From Flexilinea sp. (GTDB lineage Bacteria > Chloroflexota > Anaerolineae > Anaerolineales > Anaerolineaceae), in contig JAFRIR010000113.1 in assembly GCA_017432685.1 (NCBI GenBank), forward strand, positions 1 through 64,000: a stretch of 64,000 bases of DNA, read 5' to 3'. The translations under genes were made by a program, and so were the position numbers. Shown here one piece after another: positions 1-8,278 of this stretch (the first letter of the stretch is position 1; the number at the start of each line of letters is the position of its first letter). The notes below the pieces were generated by a model that did no database searches, was not told the DNA's origin, and was given only the letters and a program-made list of their open reading frames with translations.

Positions 1-53
1 AAACCGGCGATGCTAATATGCGTCTGTTTTATTCTCGATCGAAAAAATAAGCG

Positions 54-121
54 GCGCTGAACTGCGTTCTGCTGGCGCTGAATTCCGTTTCCCATGCGCT
101 GAACGCGCTTCAGCGCATGGG
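54..121. repeat. 21-bp periodic repeat ending in a perfect hairpin
   Basis: The heptamer GCGCTGA occurs at 54-60, 75-81 and 96-102, an exact 21-bp period, with a weaker match between units in the intervening bases. The last unit is the left arm of a perfect 13-bp inverted repeat: 91-103 (CCCATGCGCTGAA) pairs with 109-121 across a 5-base loop. Neither side has a T-run, so it does not look like an intrinsic terminator. The rest of positions 1-198 contains no gene that I can support. Confidence 0.6.
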
Positions 122-198
122 CTCATTCGTCGGAATAATCAGCTGATGAGCGGAACTGTTTCTGAGCCGTTTTTTGTTATCTGTATTTTCAATAGAAT

Positions 199-1119
199 TT
201 ATTCACAATGTTTTACCTGAAATTGAGAAAAATCCCGTGCGACTTCCGTATTTGGAAAAACGGTCTGAGCTTCCGCCAGTATATCTCTTTCCCGATAGCG
301 TCTTGAAACGTGAGTAAGAAAAAGTTTCCCGACTTCAGCTTCTTTTGCCAACTCTGCAGCCATTCTTGCGGTAAGGTGTGAATACTGCGCAGCCATCTCA
401 GCTTCCTCTTCAAGATAAGTTGACTCAATGCTCAAAGCATCAGCGCCGTGGACATAAGGCAGCAATTCCATTGCATTACCTGTATCGCCGACAGCGACCA
501 ATGTAGTGCCGGGTATATAATCACCGAGAACTAACTCAGCATCGATCGTTCTTCCGTCAGGCAGCGTTACAGACTCTCCATTCACCAGATTTTTCCGCCA
601 GGGGCCAACCGGAATGTTCAGCTCTGCAGCCTTTTCAGGCAGGAATGGACGCTTTCCTTTTTCCACAAATTTATAACCGAACGAGTCAGTTCCCCGATGA
701 GTAACCGGGAAGCAGCTGACAGTCAGGTTTTTTTCCTCAAAAATCACCCCGGGACTAAGTTTATGAAAAACCAATGGCGTAGGGATACGGTTACCGCGCA
801 GCACAACGGAAAAAAGTAAATCCCTGATCCGGTCTATAGCGTCAGCCCCACCATAAATATGCATCTCCTCCATTGTCTCCCAGCGAACCATTGTTGATAC
901 AAGGCCTGCAAGACCGAGAATATGATCCAAATGAGAATGTGTGATCAGGATCCTGTTTAAACGCTTCAACCCGATTCCGGAAGTCAGTAATTGACGCTGT
1001 GTACCTTCCCCGCAGTCTACCATAAACCGATGCTCATTATTGAGAACGACCATTGATGGCAAACTGCGCCGGACAGAAGGCGCCGATGCCGATGTACCCA
1101 AATAAATTATCTCAAACAC
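199..1119 (-). CDS. rnz: Ribonuclease Z
   Basis: This 306-residue metallo-beta-lactamase-fold protein is the tRNA 3'-end processing endonuclease RNase Z. It cleaves downstream of the discriminator base of pre-tRNA in the cytoplasm using two zinc ions. The N-terminus shows the family beta strand (IIYLGTSASAP), then DCGEGTQRQL near residue 37 and the zinc motif HSHLDH near residue 61. A later PVTHRG histidine motif, GDTG near 211, and FLTHVSRRY near 268 complete the site. Length matches the usual 300-310 residues. The start is a GTG preceded by a GAGGGT ribosome site. It lies 25 bp downstream of an exported unknown on the same strand, so the two may be cotranscribed. Confidence 0.9.
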   Translation of the reverse strand: MFEIIYLGTSASAPSVRRSLPSMVVLNNEHRFMVDCGEGTQRQLLTSGIGLKRLNRILITHSHLDHILGLAGLVSTMVRWETMEEMHIYGGADAIDRIRDLLFSVVLRGNRIPTPLVFHKLSPGVIFEEKNLTVSCFPVTHRGTDSFGYKFVEKGKRPFLPEKAAELNIPVGPWRKNLVNGESVTLPDGRTIDAELVLGDYIPGTTLVAVGDTGNAMELLPYVHGADALSIESTYLEEEAEMAAQYSHLTARMAAELAKEAEVGKLFLTHVSRRYRERDILAEAQTVFPNTEVARDFSQFQVKHCE

Positions 1120-1144
1120 AAAATTACCCTCAGGTTTACCCTCT

Positions 1145-1675
1145 TTATCCCCGGATCAACCCCATATCAACCGTTACCAGCCAGACACCGTTTTTTCCAA
1201 ACTTGATATTATACGTCATCATCGTATCTTCTGTGCTGAAATAAAGTGTGACCTGATCATCAGGATATTTTGCACCGGAAATGTTAGCCGGTTCCAATCC
1301 GTCGATCCAAAGAGTCTCGATTACTTTCTGCACACCTTCCGTTCCGTTCACCACTATGGAAAACACAGCATGGGAAAACTCAGCATAATCATCATCTGAA
1401 GAAAACTGAAAATTACCGAACAACTCCGCACTGTAGCGATTATTTACAGACCGACATCCAATGATGTCATAACTCCGCCAGCATTCGTAATCCGGGTACT
1501 CTTTCATCATTTCCATCACTTCAATTGGATTTGCCAGCCACATTTTCGGTAACTTCTGTGTGATTTCTCCAAAGCTGTATAAAGAAGGGTTCTCGCGATA
1601 TTCTTCCGCCAAAGCAGCCAAAGGAAAAACCAGCAGAATGCTGATGATCATGATCAAAAATATCCATCTTTTCAT
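1145..1675 (-). CDS. Exported protein of unknown function
   Basis: The 176-residue product begins with a clear signal peptide: a basic start, then a hydrophobic stretch ending in PLAALAEE with a likely cut after ALA, about residue 23. The mature part is acidic and mixed alpha/beta, and has one cysteine pair (CWRSYDIIGC, about residues 65-74) that could form a disulfide outside the membrane. I do not recognise a family. The start has a good GGAAGGAA ribosome site. The gene precedes rnz by 25 bp on the same strand. Confidence 0.6.
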   Translation of the reverse strand: MKRWIFLIMIISILLVFPLAALAEEYRENPSLYSFGEITQKLPKMWLANPIEVMEMMKEYPDYECWRSYDIIGCRSVNNRYSAELFGNFQFSSDDDYAEFSHAVFSIVVNGTEGVQKVIETLWIDGLEPANISGAKYPDDQVTLYFSTEDTMMTYNIKFGKNGVWLVTVDMGLIRG

Positions 1676-1734
1676 ATCTGATTCCTTCCCAAATTATTGA
1701 TAATCCGGGATAAAAACTTGATCTGCCCGGTATA

Positions 1735-1764
1735 AAAAAGCTCAGTCCGAAGGCTGAGCTTTTT
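1735..1764 (-). terminator. Intrinsic terminator of trxA
   Basis: An 11-bp perfect stem (1735-1745 with 1754-1764) encloses a CCTTCGGA-type stable loop on the minus strand and ends in a T-run. It lies just beyond the stop codon of the thioredoxin gene at 1783. Confidence 0.85.
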
Positions 1765-1782
1765 CATTCAAATGATGATTAC

Positions 1783-2112
1783 TCAGGCAAGCAGATCCTG
1801 TATCATTTTATCAAGCTCAGCAGCGGGCATGGAACCTGTGTGTCGGTTCACGATCTCTCCATCGCGGACAAAAATCAGTGTCGGGATACTCTGAATACCA
1901 AGAAATTCCGCTGTATCACTGTCATCATCAATGTTTACTTTGGCAACGACAAGCTTGCCGGCATATTTCTTTGCGGCCTGGTCAAGCAAAGGGCCCATCA
2001 TCTTACAGGGGCCACACCACGGAGCCCAAAAGTCAACTACAACCGGAAGCGCTGACTTAAGAACAGCCTGTTCATAAGATGCATCCGTCACATGGATAGG
2101 TTCTTCAAACAT
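1783..2112 (-). CDS. trxA: Thioredoxin
   Basis: This 109-residue cytoplasmic thiol-disulfide oxidoreductase has the canonical active site FWAPWCGPCKMM around residues 28-39. The cis-proline segment SIPTLIFVRDGE is near residues 76-87. Length and order of elements match standard TrxA. A strong ribosome site (AAGGAGTT) precedes the ATG, and a terminator follows at once, so it appears to be transcribed alone or as the last gene after the 2237-4012 gene. It would reduce ribonucleotide reductase and other cytoplasmic disulfides. Confidence 0.95.
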   Translation of the reverse strand: MFEEPIHVTDASYEQAVLKSALPVVVDFWAPWCGPCKMMGPLLDQAAKKYAGKLVVAKVNIDDDSDTAEFLGIQSIPTLIFVRDGEIVNRHTGSMPAAELDKMIQDLLA

Positions 2113-2236
2113 AAATATAACTCCTTAAAATTTCTTTTCTAATCATACCATGATTTCAAACTTTTCTCTATTGTTTAACAAAAGATTAATTGTTTCCCGC
2201 AATAGATCCTAATACAAGCTGCTTAATGGCCCATCC

Positions 2237-4012
2237 TCAGTTTGCCGGAATTGTATAATAGTTGAAAGAAGCACTGCGTGAGCTTGATGAATTACGAGCA
2301 GTCAAGGTAACCGTGTGAGAGCCCCAACTTCCGATAGGTCCACAAATGTGCCGCGTAGCAGTAGCATCATAGCTGTTTTTCACATTCTCGCCATCCACAT
2401 CCACCGATATGATCGATGCATTGGAAACAGACCAGTAAACTGTAACGCAGTTCCCTTGTAAACCGGAATCCGATTCAGGATAGAAGTAATTGATCGTCGG
2501 AGCATATGATCCTGATCCGCCGCCGTCCCTGGTCGTATAGGTAAAGGACGCATATGCCGCATCGTTTGGAGCCAGCGCAGCGATCTGCACGGTATGTGTA
2601 CCGGCATTCATCAGCGGACCGCAGATTTGCTGGGCACCGTTTGTGGAATAACTGCTGACAGCGGAATAATTGTCAACGGTTATCTCTACCTTTGCAGTAT
2701 TGGACGTTTGCCAGTAAACAGTCGGACAGGTACCGACAGATCCTGCATAAAAATCGGGATAGAAGGCATTCACGACCGGATAATTTCCACCCGATCCACC
2801 GCCGCTGACACGAATTTTCGCCCAAATCGTCTCACCGAAGTTCTGACCCTGCGGAGAGCGCATCTGCCAATAACCGCGATAAGTGCCGCCGTTCACTGGT
2901 GCAACCATATCAACAGCCAGATCCACCTGCGCACCCGGAGTTACGTTCATCGGAATGCTGATGTTGCGTCCACTCATCTGATCACCTGAAACAAACACAA
3001 AGGTATAATTCGGTGTCCAGGTACAGCTGCCGGTGTTTTGAACACGCCAGACCTTTCGGAATTGCGTACCGGGAGAAAATTGGGCCCCGTCTGTAATCGT
3101 CACATCAGAAACAAACACCATGCCATTCTTGCAGCTGTCAGCTGAATTTTGGGCCGGGACAACAACCACGGGAACGCTCGGTGTTGCCGTCGGGATAGAG
3201 CTGTCTCGGGAAATCGTTACCTCCGCTTCTCCAAAGTTCATGGAAAAGAAACGGTTCGCGATTGTTTGAGCGGTTCCGTCTTTGATCATGTCAGTAAGGT
3301 GTTGATTTACAACGGAGGTCAATGTTGAATTTTTCCTCAAGCCGAAGACATAACTCTCATTCATAAATCCGTCATAAAAGATTTGATATTTTCCGGAGCG
3401 TTGGTAGAGATCTTCATACAGATCCTGTGAAAGTACCACAAGGTCTACCTCCTGCCGATCCAGCGCTCGTATCTCATCAGCAGCATTGGAATAGGAATAA
3501 ACATTCCTGATACTCACATATCCGCCGCCCACAAGATTTGTTTTGATCCACTGGTCAAAACTGGTCCCTTTTTGGACCCCGATCTTCAAATCACGGAAAC
3601 TCTCCATAGACACGGACCCGGGTTTTGAGAGAGAAGATAAACCGACGAAATAAGCGCTTCCGGTATAATAGGTTCGGGTCAAATCAATTAGCTGCTGACG
3701 TTCTTCGTTTTTAGCAAAGGCACCGCCAATGATATCCACTTGTCCGAGATTCAAAGAATCGATCATGCCGTCGAAGGCCAGATTATAAATTTGAACCTTA
3801 ACGCCCATTCGACGGCCGATTTCCTGAACAAGCGCAACATCCAGGCCGGTACTGTTTCCGGATTCATCAACAAATACAAACGGGATATAATCGGGTGGTA
3901 CACCTAAACTCAGCGTACCGGACTGTTTCACGTCTGCAAGGTCATCAGCGTAAACTGCCGAAACACAGAAGGCTATCAGCAAACTGATCATAATTATCAG
4001 GAATTTTTTCAT
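2237..4012 (-). CDS. Exported solute-binding protein with NBR1-type Ig domain and two C-terminal repeats
   Basis: This 591-residue exported protein has a signal peptide (residues 1-22, ending VYA/DD). A family 3 extracellular solute-binding domain follows at about 25-262, with the typical pieces GLDVALVQEIGRRMG, FDGMIDSL, GQVDIIGG and GVQKGTSFDQW. After a Thr/Pro/Val linker comes a domain like the NBR1 central Ig fold (about 300-402; KVWRVQNTGSCTWTPNY). Two homologous ~85-residue repeats end the protein, each with NxFYP, a Cys-x3-YW strand and an ICGP loop, probably disulfide-linked beta domains. No permease or ATPase lies nearby. It is divergent to, and paralogous with, the gene at 4197. It may be a surface sensor or ligand-capture protein rather than part of a classic importer. 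Confidence 0.8.
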   Translation of the reverse strand: MKKFLIIMISLLIAFCVSAVYADDLADVKQSGTLSLGVPPDYIPFVFVDESGNSTGLDVALVQEIGRRMGVKVQIYNLAFDGMIDSLNLGQVDIIGGAFAKNEERQQLIDLTRTYYTGSAYFVGLSSLSKPGSVSMESFRDLKIGVQKGTSFDQWIKTNLVGGGYVSIRNVYSYSNAADEIRALDRQEVDLVVLSQDLYEDLYQRSGKYQIFYDGFMNESYVFGLRKNSTLTSVVNQHLTDMIKDGTAQTIANRFFSMNFGEAEVTISRDSSIPTATPSVPVVVVPAQNSADSCKNGMVFVSDVTITDGAQFSPGTQFRKVWRVQNTGSCTWTPNYTFVFVSGDQMSGRNISIPMNVTPGAQVDLAVDMVAPVNGGTYRGYWQMRSPQGQNFGETIWAKIRVSGGGSGGNYPVVNAFYPDFYAGSVGTCPTVYWQTSNTAKVEITVDNYSAVSSYSTNGAQQICGPLMNAGTHTVQIAALAPNDAAYASFTYTTRDGGGSGSYAPTINYFYPESDSGLQGNCVTVYWSVSNASIISVDVDGENVKNSYDATATRHICGPIGSWGSHTVTLTARNSSSSRSASFNYYTIPAN

Positions 4013-4158
4013 GAAGGGTTCTCCTTTCTCTCCTCTGAGATAAGCACTAATACTATTATAATGGATAACGTCTGCAAATATGAATAAAAAATACTCTATC
4101 CTGTAAAAAAAACTATTACGGATTTTGATATCTTCCGTTTTTTTTCTTTCCGATTGGT

Positions 4159-4164
4159 TATAAT
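4159..4164 (+). promoter_or_regulatory. Candidate -10 box for the gene at 4197
   Basis: A perfect TATAAT lies 33 bp upstream of the ATG in the AT-rich 184-bp region between two divergent paralogues. No convincing -35 hexamer is found at 16-18 bp spacing. The ATG has a strong AGGAGGG ribosome site. Confidence 0.4.
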
Positions 4165-4196
4165 ATCAATGTAACTATATAAACAGGAGGGAATGA

Positions 4197-5711
4197 ATGA
4201 AGAATAAACTGTTGTTACTGCTCCTCGCGGTATTTATGCTCACAGCCGCTGCTTCTTATGCAGAGACAATTAACATAGGTACCTATGCAGGTTATCGTCC
4301 TTTTGTGTATTATGACTACAACAATGAATTGACCGGCCTCGATATTGAACTGCTCAGGGAAATCGGCAAACGGAAAGATTTCACGCCCCGGTTTTATGAT
4401 ATGGCGTTTGACGGCCTCATCGATTCTGTCAGCGTCGGACAAGTTGACTTGATTGGGGGCGGCTTTTCAGTGACATCGGAACGTGAACAAGAGGTCATTT
4501 ATACGCAAAGTTATTACGCCAATCAGGCAATCATTATCGCTTCGATAAATGGCAGCGTTCAGGATAAGCTCGAACTGAACGATGTTCTCAGCTACCGGTT
4601 CGGCGTACAAAGAGGCTCAAGCTACGATCAGTGGCTGAAAACCAACCTCGTCGGTGAAGGACTGCTCAGCACGCAAAATATCTTCACATTTTCCTCGCTG
4701 GACTCCGCAGCAAAAGCGCTGCAGAACGGAACCGTTGACCTGGTGATGCTGGATAACGATGCATATAAACAGACCTATCAGAAAAGCGGCAATTTCAAAA
4801 TCGTTAATGATGAAATCGGGAGCGAAACCTATGCTTTTGCCGCTGCTATGGGATCGGACGACCTGATTGCCAGAATCAATGACGGACTGGAACAGGTTAA
4901 AGCTGACGGCACACTGGAAGACCTGCTGCAGAAATACATTGAAGGGACCGGCGATGAAGCAGAAGTGACAATAGCCCGGCAGTCTGAGATCGTAAGGAAT
5001 CCGGCTGCCATGCCAACGCCCACTCCCATTCCGCCGATCGACCAACCGGTTAACTGTAAAAATGTTATGGTCTATATGTCCGACGTATCATACCCGGATG
5101 GATCGAAGATCAACCCCGGGAAGACTTTCACCAAGACATGGCGCATATACAACAACGGCTCCTGCAAGTGGTATGAAGGGTACTCTATCGTCTTCACAGA
5201 CGGTGATTACATGAGTGCGAATTCAGTACCGATCCCATCCCTCACCATTCCTGGTACCACAGTGGATGTTGCCATGTCCATGCTCGCGCCTCAGGCTCCG
5301 GGAGAATACACAGGTTATTATCAGATGCGTGCACCGGACGGGACCTTCTTCGGGCCAAAACTAACCGCCAAAATCATTGTGACTGATCAAACCGTTGATG
5401 CTCCCCCGGTAGGAGCTCCGCCGGTGATCACTCAGTGGCAGCCAAACTATTACAAGGGTGACAACGGCTTCTGCCCTACTGTTTATTGGACTGTCCGGGA
5501 TGCCTCACAGATCCATTTTTCGATCAACCAGAAACGTATCTACACCACAACGAAACCGTCCGGCTCCATTGTGATTTGTCCAAGAGGCGGTGCGGGAGAT
5601 TATGTGTACGGAATCGTTGCTGAAGGCACAAAAAAAGTCAGTTATGTATTCACTTATACGAATACCGGTGGGCCGAAAAAACAGCCGAATATTCCGCTGC
5701 AGGAATATTAG
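4197..5711 (+). CDS. Exported solute-binding protein with NBR1-type Ig domain and one C-terminal repeat
   Basis: This 504-residue paralogue of the divergent 2237-4012 product has a signal peptide (residues 1-21, SYA/ET). The family 3 solute-binding domain (about 23-250) includes GLDIELLREIGKRKD, FDGLIDSVSVGQVDLIGG and GVQRGSSYDQW. A Pro-rich linker follows (PTPTPIPP). The NBR1-type Ig domain (about 282-398) has the signature TKTWRIYNNGSCKWYEGY, and one terminal beta repeat (about 415-490) has CPTVYWTV and VICPRG. It has one terminal repeat where its neighbour has two. No transporter partner is encoded next to it. Export and ligand binding are inferred from domains; the ligand cannot be told. 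Confidence 0.8.
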   Translation: MKNKLLLLLLAVFMLTAAASYAETINIGTYAGYRPFVYYDYNNELTGLDIELLREIGKRKDFTPRFYDMAFDGLIDSVSVGQVDLIGGGFSVTSEREQEVIYTQSYYANQAIIIASINGSVQDKLELNDVLSYRFGVQRGSSYDQWLKTNLVGEGLLSTQNIFTFSSLDSAAKALQNGTVDLVMLDNDAYKQTYQKSGNFKIVNDEIGSETYAFAAAMGSDDLIARINDGLEQVKADGTLEDLLQKYIEGTGDEAEVTIARQSEIVRNPAAMPTPTPIPPIDQPVNCKNVMVYMSDVSYPDGSKINPGKTFTKTWRIYNNGSCKWYEGYSIVFTDGDYMSANSVPIPSLTIPGTTVDVAMSMLAPQAPGEYTGYYQMRAPDGTFFGPKLTAKIIVTDQTVDAPPVGAPPVITQWQPNYYKGDNGFCPTVYWTVRDASQIHFSINQKRIYTTTKPSGSIVICPRGGAGDYVYGIVAEGTKKVSYVFTYTNTGGPKKQPNIPLQEY

Positions 5712-5733
5712 ACCATTCTAAACGACAATAATC

Positions 5734-5770
5734 AAAAGACCGGTTCTGGCTACGAATCGGTCTTTTCTTT
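5734..5770 (+). terminator. Intrinsic terminator
   Basis: A 9-bp perfect stem (5734-5742 with 5758-5766) followed by a T-rich stretch lies 22 bp after the stop of the solute-binding gene. It separates that gene from the ThyX-like gene. Confidence 0.8.
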
Positions 5771-5817
5771 TACGAATCCGGCAAACCCTGCTATAATTAT
5801 CATTTAAGGAAAATAGT

Positions 5818-6336
5818 ATGAATATCGAAATCGTACGTTACCCAAAAGATGAAGATTGGGCCCGCTGTCTGCTCCTGGCCCGGATGACGCAGGGCAAAGA
5901 CTCTGCAAAAATACCTTCCGATGACTGGAAGAAAAAGATTTTATCAGCTGAGCATTCTCCCGTCCGCACATTAATGTACACCATCATCATGCATGACATC
6001 CCATATTATTGCAGCGTTCATCTCGTCCGGCACAAATTTGGCATTGAACATTTCGTTCAGTCACAGCGTGTCAACCCGGAACGCGGCGCTGAACGGCAGG
6101 ATGCATTGGTAACCCACGCGATGGACATGAATTTTCAGGCGCTGGTTAACTTGAGCCGTAAACGCCTTTGTTATAAAGCCGATGCCACCACGCGCAGCAT
6201 TATGCAGGAGATCGTCAAAGAATTGAGGAAGGTTGACCCAATTTCCGCCTCATTCTGTGTACCGGAGTGTATTTACCGCGGCAATGTGTGTCATGAACTG
6301 CGTCCGTGTGGTATGTATGATTGGAGTAAAAAATGA
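5818..6336 (+). CDS. ThyX-like protein with degenerate signature
   Basis: The 172-residue product resembles FAD-dependent thymidylate synthase ThyX in overall layout: a substrate histidine region (SAEHSPVRTLMYTIIMHDIP), VHLVRHKFGIEHFVQSQR near residue 65-82, and a C-terminal helical part. The ThyX signature RHRxxSxNExSxR is only partly kept: RH is present and a late SQR remains, but the serine and the Asn-Glu pair are missing. A cysteine-rich tail (CVPECIYRGNVCHELRPCG) is unusual for ThyX. It is shorter than typical ThyX (210-250 residues). It overlaps the dCTP deaminase gene by 4 bp, so a pyrimidine deoxynucleotide role is likely, but the exact reaction is uncertain. Confidence 0.6.
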   Translation: MNIEIVRYPKDEDWARCLLLARMTQGKDSAKIPSDDWKKKILSAEHSPVRTLMYTIIMHDIPYYCSVHLVRHKFGIEHFVQSQRVNPERGAERQDALVTHAMDMNFQALVNLSRKRLCYKADATTRSIMQEIVKELRKVDPISASFCVPECIYRGNVCHELRPCGMYDWSKK

Positions 6337-6908
6337 GCGTATTATGCGATAAAGAGATCTCTAAATATATCCGCGCAGGCATGATCGACTTTTCCCGTTC
6401 TGAAACGGATTGGTCTGCTGTTCAAAACCAGATCAACCCCAACACGCTCGACCTGACGTTGGGACGCTTCATCCAGTGGCCCAAAGAAACCCAGACACCG
6501 CTGGTTTTCGGCAGAAAATATGACCCGAAGGAGTTTTGGGAACTGCAGGAAGTCAATTCCGATGAAGGGGTTCTGCTTGCTCCCGGGGATCTCTTTCTTG
6601 GGTGTTCCCGTGAATATTTTCGGATGCCGAAGGATGTATGCGGTCAGGTCTATACGAAATCCAGCCTTGGCCGGGTCTTCATCAATCACATGATGGCCGG
6701 GGTCATCGATGCCGGCTTTGAAGGAACGATTACCCTTGAGTTGCGTAATGAAGGGAAACACAACGTGGTAATTCCCTATGGCGCCCGCGTAGTCCAGATC
6801 CAGTTCAGTTATCTCAGTGACTATCCGGAATTGGATTATTCCCAGCGGGTCAGCCGCTACATGGGGCAAATTCGTCCGGAACCCTCTCGACCGGAAAAAA
6901 ACAGTTGA
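6333..6908 (+). CDS. dcd: dCTP deaminase
   Basis: This 191-residue cytoplasmic enzyme of the dUTPase fold removes the amino group of dCTP to give dUTP (or dUMP in bifunctional forms). Visible motifs are NPNTLDLTLG near residue 31, the YTKSSLGRVF phosphate-binding stretch near 108, and AGVIDAGFEGTITLELRN near 122-139, which holds the catalytic Glu. It overlaps the upstream ThyX-like gene by ATGA, so the pair is translationally coupled. No separate dUTPase is present in the window. The stop codon lies inside a run of degenerate 7-bp repeats. Confidence 0.85.
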   Translation: MSVLCDKEISKYIRAGMIDFSRSETDWSAVQNQINPNTLDLTLGRFIQWPKETQTPLVFGRKYDPKEFWELQEVNSDEGVLLAPGDLFLGCSREYFRMPKDVCGQVYTKSSLGRVFINHMMAGVIDAGFEGTITLELRNEGKHNVVIPYGARVVQIQFSYLSDYPELDYSQRVSRYMGQIRPEPSRPEKNS

Positions 6909-6949
6909 CAGCTGACAGTTGTTAGTTGTTAGTTAGTAGTTGATAGTTA
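6901..6949. repeat. Degenerate heptanucleotide tandem repeat
   Basis: Seven consecutive 7-bp units starting with ACAGTTG, ACAGCTG, ACAGTTG, TTAGTTG run across the dcd stop codon. Two similar tracts occur at 17176-17210 and 61061-61102. Confidence 0.75.
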
Positions 6950-6994
6950 TCTGACAGCAAATAAGCTAAATACAAAATAGATAGTAATTAAAAC

Positions 6995-7024
6995 AAGAGG
7001 GCTGTCCATTACGGAAGCCCTCTT
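6995..7024 (-). terminator. Intrinsic terminator, possibly bidirectional
   Basis: A perfect 9-bp stem AAGAGGGCT (6995-7003) with 7016-7024 lies between the converging dcd and solute-binding genes. On the minus strand it is followed by TGTTTTAATT; the plus side has a weaker T-run. Confidence 0.75.
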
Positions 7025-7044
7025 ATTCGTTCAGAATCAATTTA

Positions 7045-7788
7045 TCAGTTATTGCCCATCAGGTTCGTGAGAAGAATCTCCTCCAGCTTTCCGGACTGCT
7101 GAAGAGATGCCAATCCGTTGTTAAACTTCTGAAGCAATTCATCGTTATTCGGACAAACCGCAATGGCATAGGGTTCAATGGCAATGACCTGCCCTATTGT
7201 CATAATATCCGCATAAGAGTTCACAAATTCCTTTGCCAGAATTTCATCCGAAAGCGCTGCATCAATCTGATCATTTTCGAGGGCTGCAAAAAGTTCGGCA
7301 TAATTCTCATAATGCTTCTGTTCAAGGTTAAACATTCCGGCAATTTCTCTGCCGGCTGTTTCCGCAGTTGTCCCGGTTTTAGAGCCAATGATGTTGATGT
7401 TTTCATCACTGATATCTTTATAGTTATCATTTTTCATACGAACAAAGGCGGAAAGTTGTCCCATCAAATAGGCATCCGTAAAGAAGACCTGTTCAGATCG
7501 GTTTTCAGTCTTTGACAGAGCAGAAATAGCAGCGTCGACTTCACAGGATTCCACACTCTCAAAGATATCTTCAAACTTCATTTCAACATATTCAATTTCG
7601 AGATCCAATTCTTCTGCCAGAGCTTTCATCACATCCGCATCAATACCCGCAAACGAACCGTTTTCATCATAATACTTGAAAGGTTTGGAATCCGGATTGA
7701 TCGCAACCCGAATCGGTTCAGCAAATACGGCAGCAGAATTACAGCAAAGAAGCATGATAAATATACAAAGAAGGATGCTCTTTTTCAT
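7045..7788 (-). CDS. Family 3 extracellular solute-binding protein
   Basis: About 247 residues: a signal peptide (MKKSILLCIF to VFA, about residue 23) and a single periplasmic-binding domain of the amino-acid type. Motifs are INPDSKPFKYYDENG, FAGIDADVMKALAEEL, FEDIFESVES and SKTGTTAETAGREI. The start at 7788 is preferred over an in-frame start 33 bp upstream because AGGAAAGG lies just before it. Unlike the two larger paralogues at 2237-5711 it has no Ig or repeat domains. No permease or ATPase is adjacent. Probable ligand is an amino acid, by family only. Confidence 0.8.
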   Translation of the reverse strand: MKKSILLCIFIMLLCCNSAAVFAEPIRVAINPDSKPFKYYDENGSFAGIDADVMKALAEELDLEIEYVEMKFEDIFESVESCEVDAAISALSKTENRSEQVFFTDAYLMGQLSAFVRMKNDNYKDISDENINIIGSKTGTTAETAGREIAGMFNLEQKHYENYAELFAALENDQIDAALSDEILAKEFVNSYADIMTIGQVIAIEPYAIAVCPNNDELLQKFNNGLASLQQSGKLEEILLTNLMGNN

Positions 7789-7884
7789 AATTTTCCTTTC
7801 CTGTGCAAGACTCTCTTTCAATTTTATGCACGTTTGATTTCAGTTCACCATCATTCGCCCGTGATTCTTTCGAATAAGAAAAGC

Positions 7885-7916
7885 GTCCCCGCGAACCATT
7901 ATCTTACAGCAGGGAC
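7885..7916 (-). terminator. Hairpin after the STAS gene
   Basis: An 8-bp stem with one G-T pair (7885-7892 with 7909-7916) followed on the minus strand by GCTTTTCTT, just past the STAS stop at 7938. Its GGGGAC arm resembles the arms of the REP-like element at 14707. Confidence 0.55.
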
Positions 7917-7937
7917 AGTCTCATTTTGCAGTAATTC

Positions 7938-8240
7938 TCAGACAATCGTCAGAATATCACTAAAGCCTGTAACTTCAAAAACTTCTTTGACTATTTCATT
8001 GGCATTGGTGATAGTGATCTGTTTTTTACCCTGCTGAAGCATGGCTTTGTTCGCGGAAAGCAGAACACGCAGTCCGGCCGAAGAGATGTAGTCGAGTTTT
8101 GAAAAATCAAAAACCAAAGCTTCAGCATTATTAATTGAAGATTTCAGTTCCTTCTCCAGCTGTGGAGCAGTTGAAGTATCTAATCTTCCTTCTACGATGA
8201 CTTCAAGAATACCATCATTCATTTTTTGTGTGATGTTCAT
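7938..8240 (-). CDS. STAS-domain anti-sigma factor antagonist
   Basis: A 100-residue single STAS domain of the SpoIIAA/RsbV kind. The motif FDFSKLDYISSAGLRVLL (about residues 46-63) holds the serine that partner kinases phosphorylate in this family. It would act in the cytoplasm by partner switching with an anti-sigma factor. It follows, with a 95-bp gap containing a hairpin, a gene whose product has a faint histidine-kinase-like ATPase layout, which may be the partner. Ribosome site GAGGAAC precedes the ATG. No sigma factor is adjacent. Confidence 0.85.
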   Translation of the reverse strand: MNITQKMNDGILEVIVEGRLDTSTAPQLEKELKSSINNAEALVFDFSKLDYISSAGLRVLLSANKAMLQQGKKQITITNANEIVKEVFEVTGFSDILTIV

Positions 8241-8278
8241 TTTGTTCCTCTTTTTTCATATCTGAAACAAAACCCATA

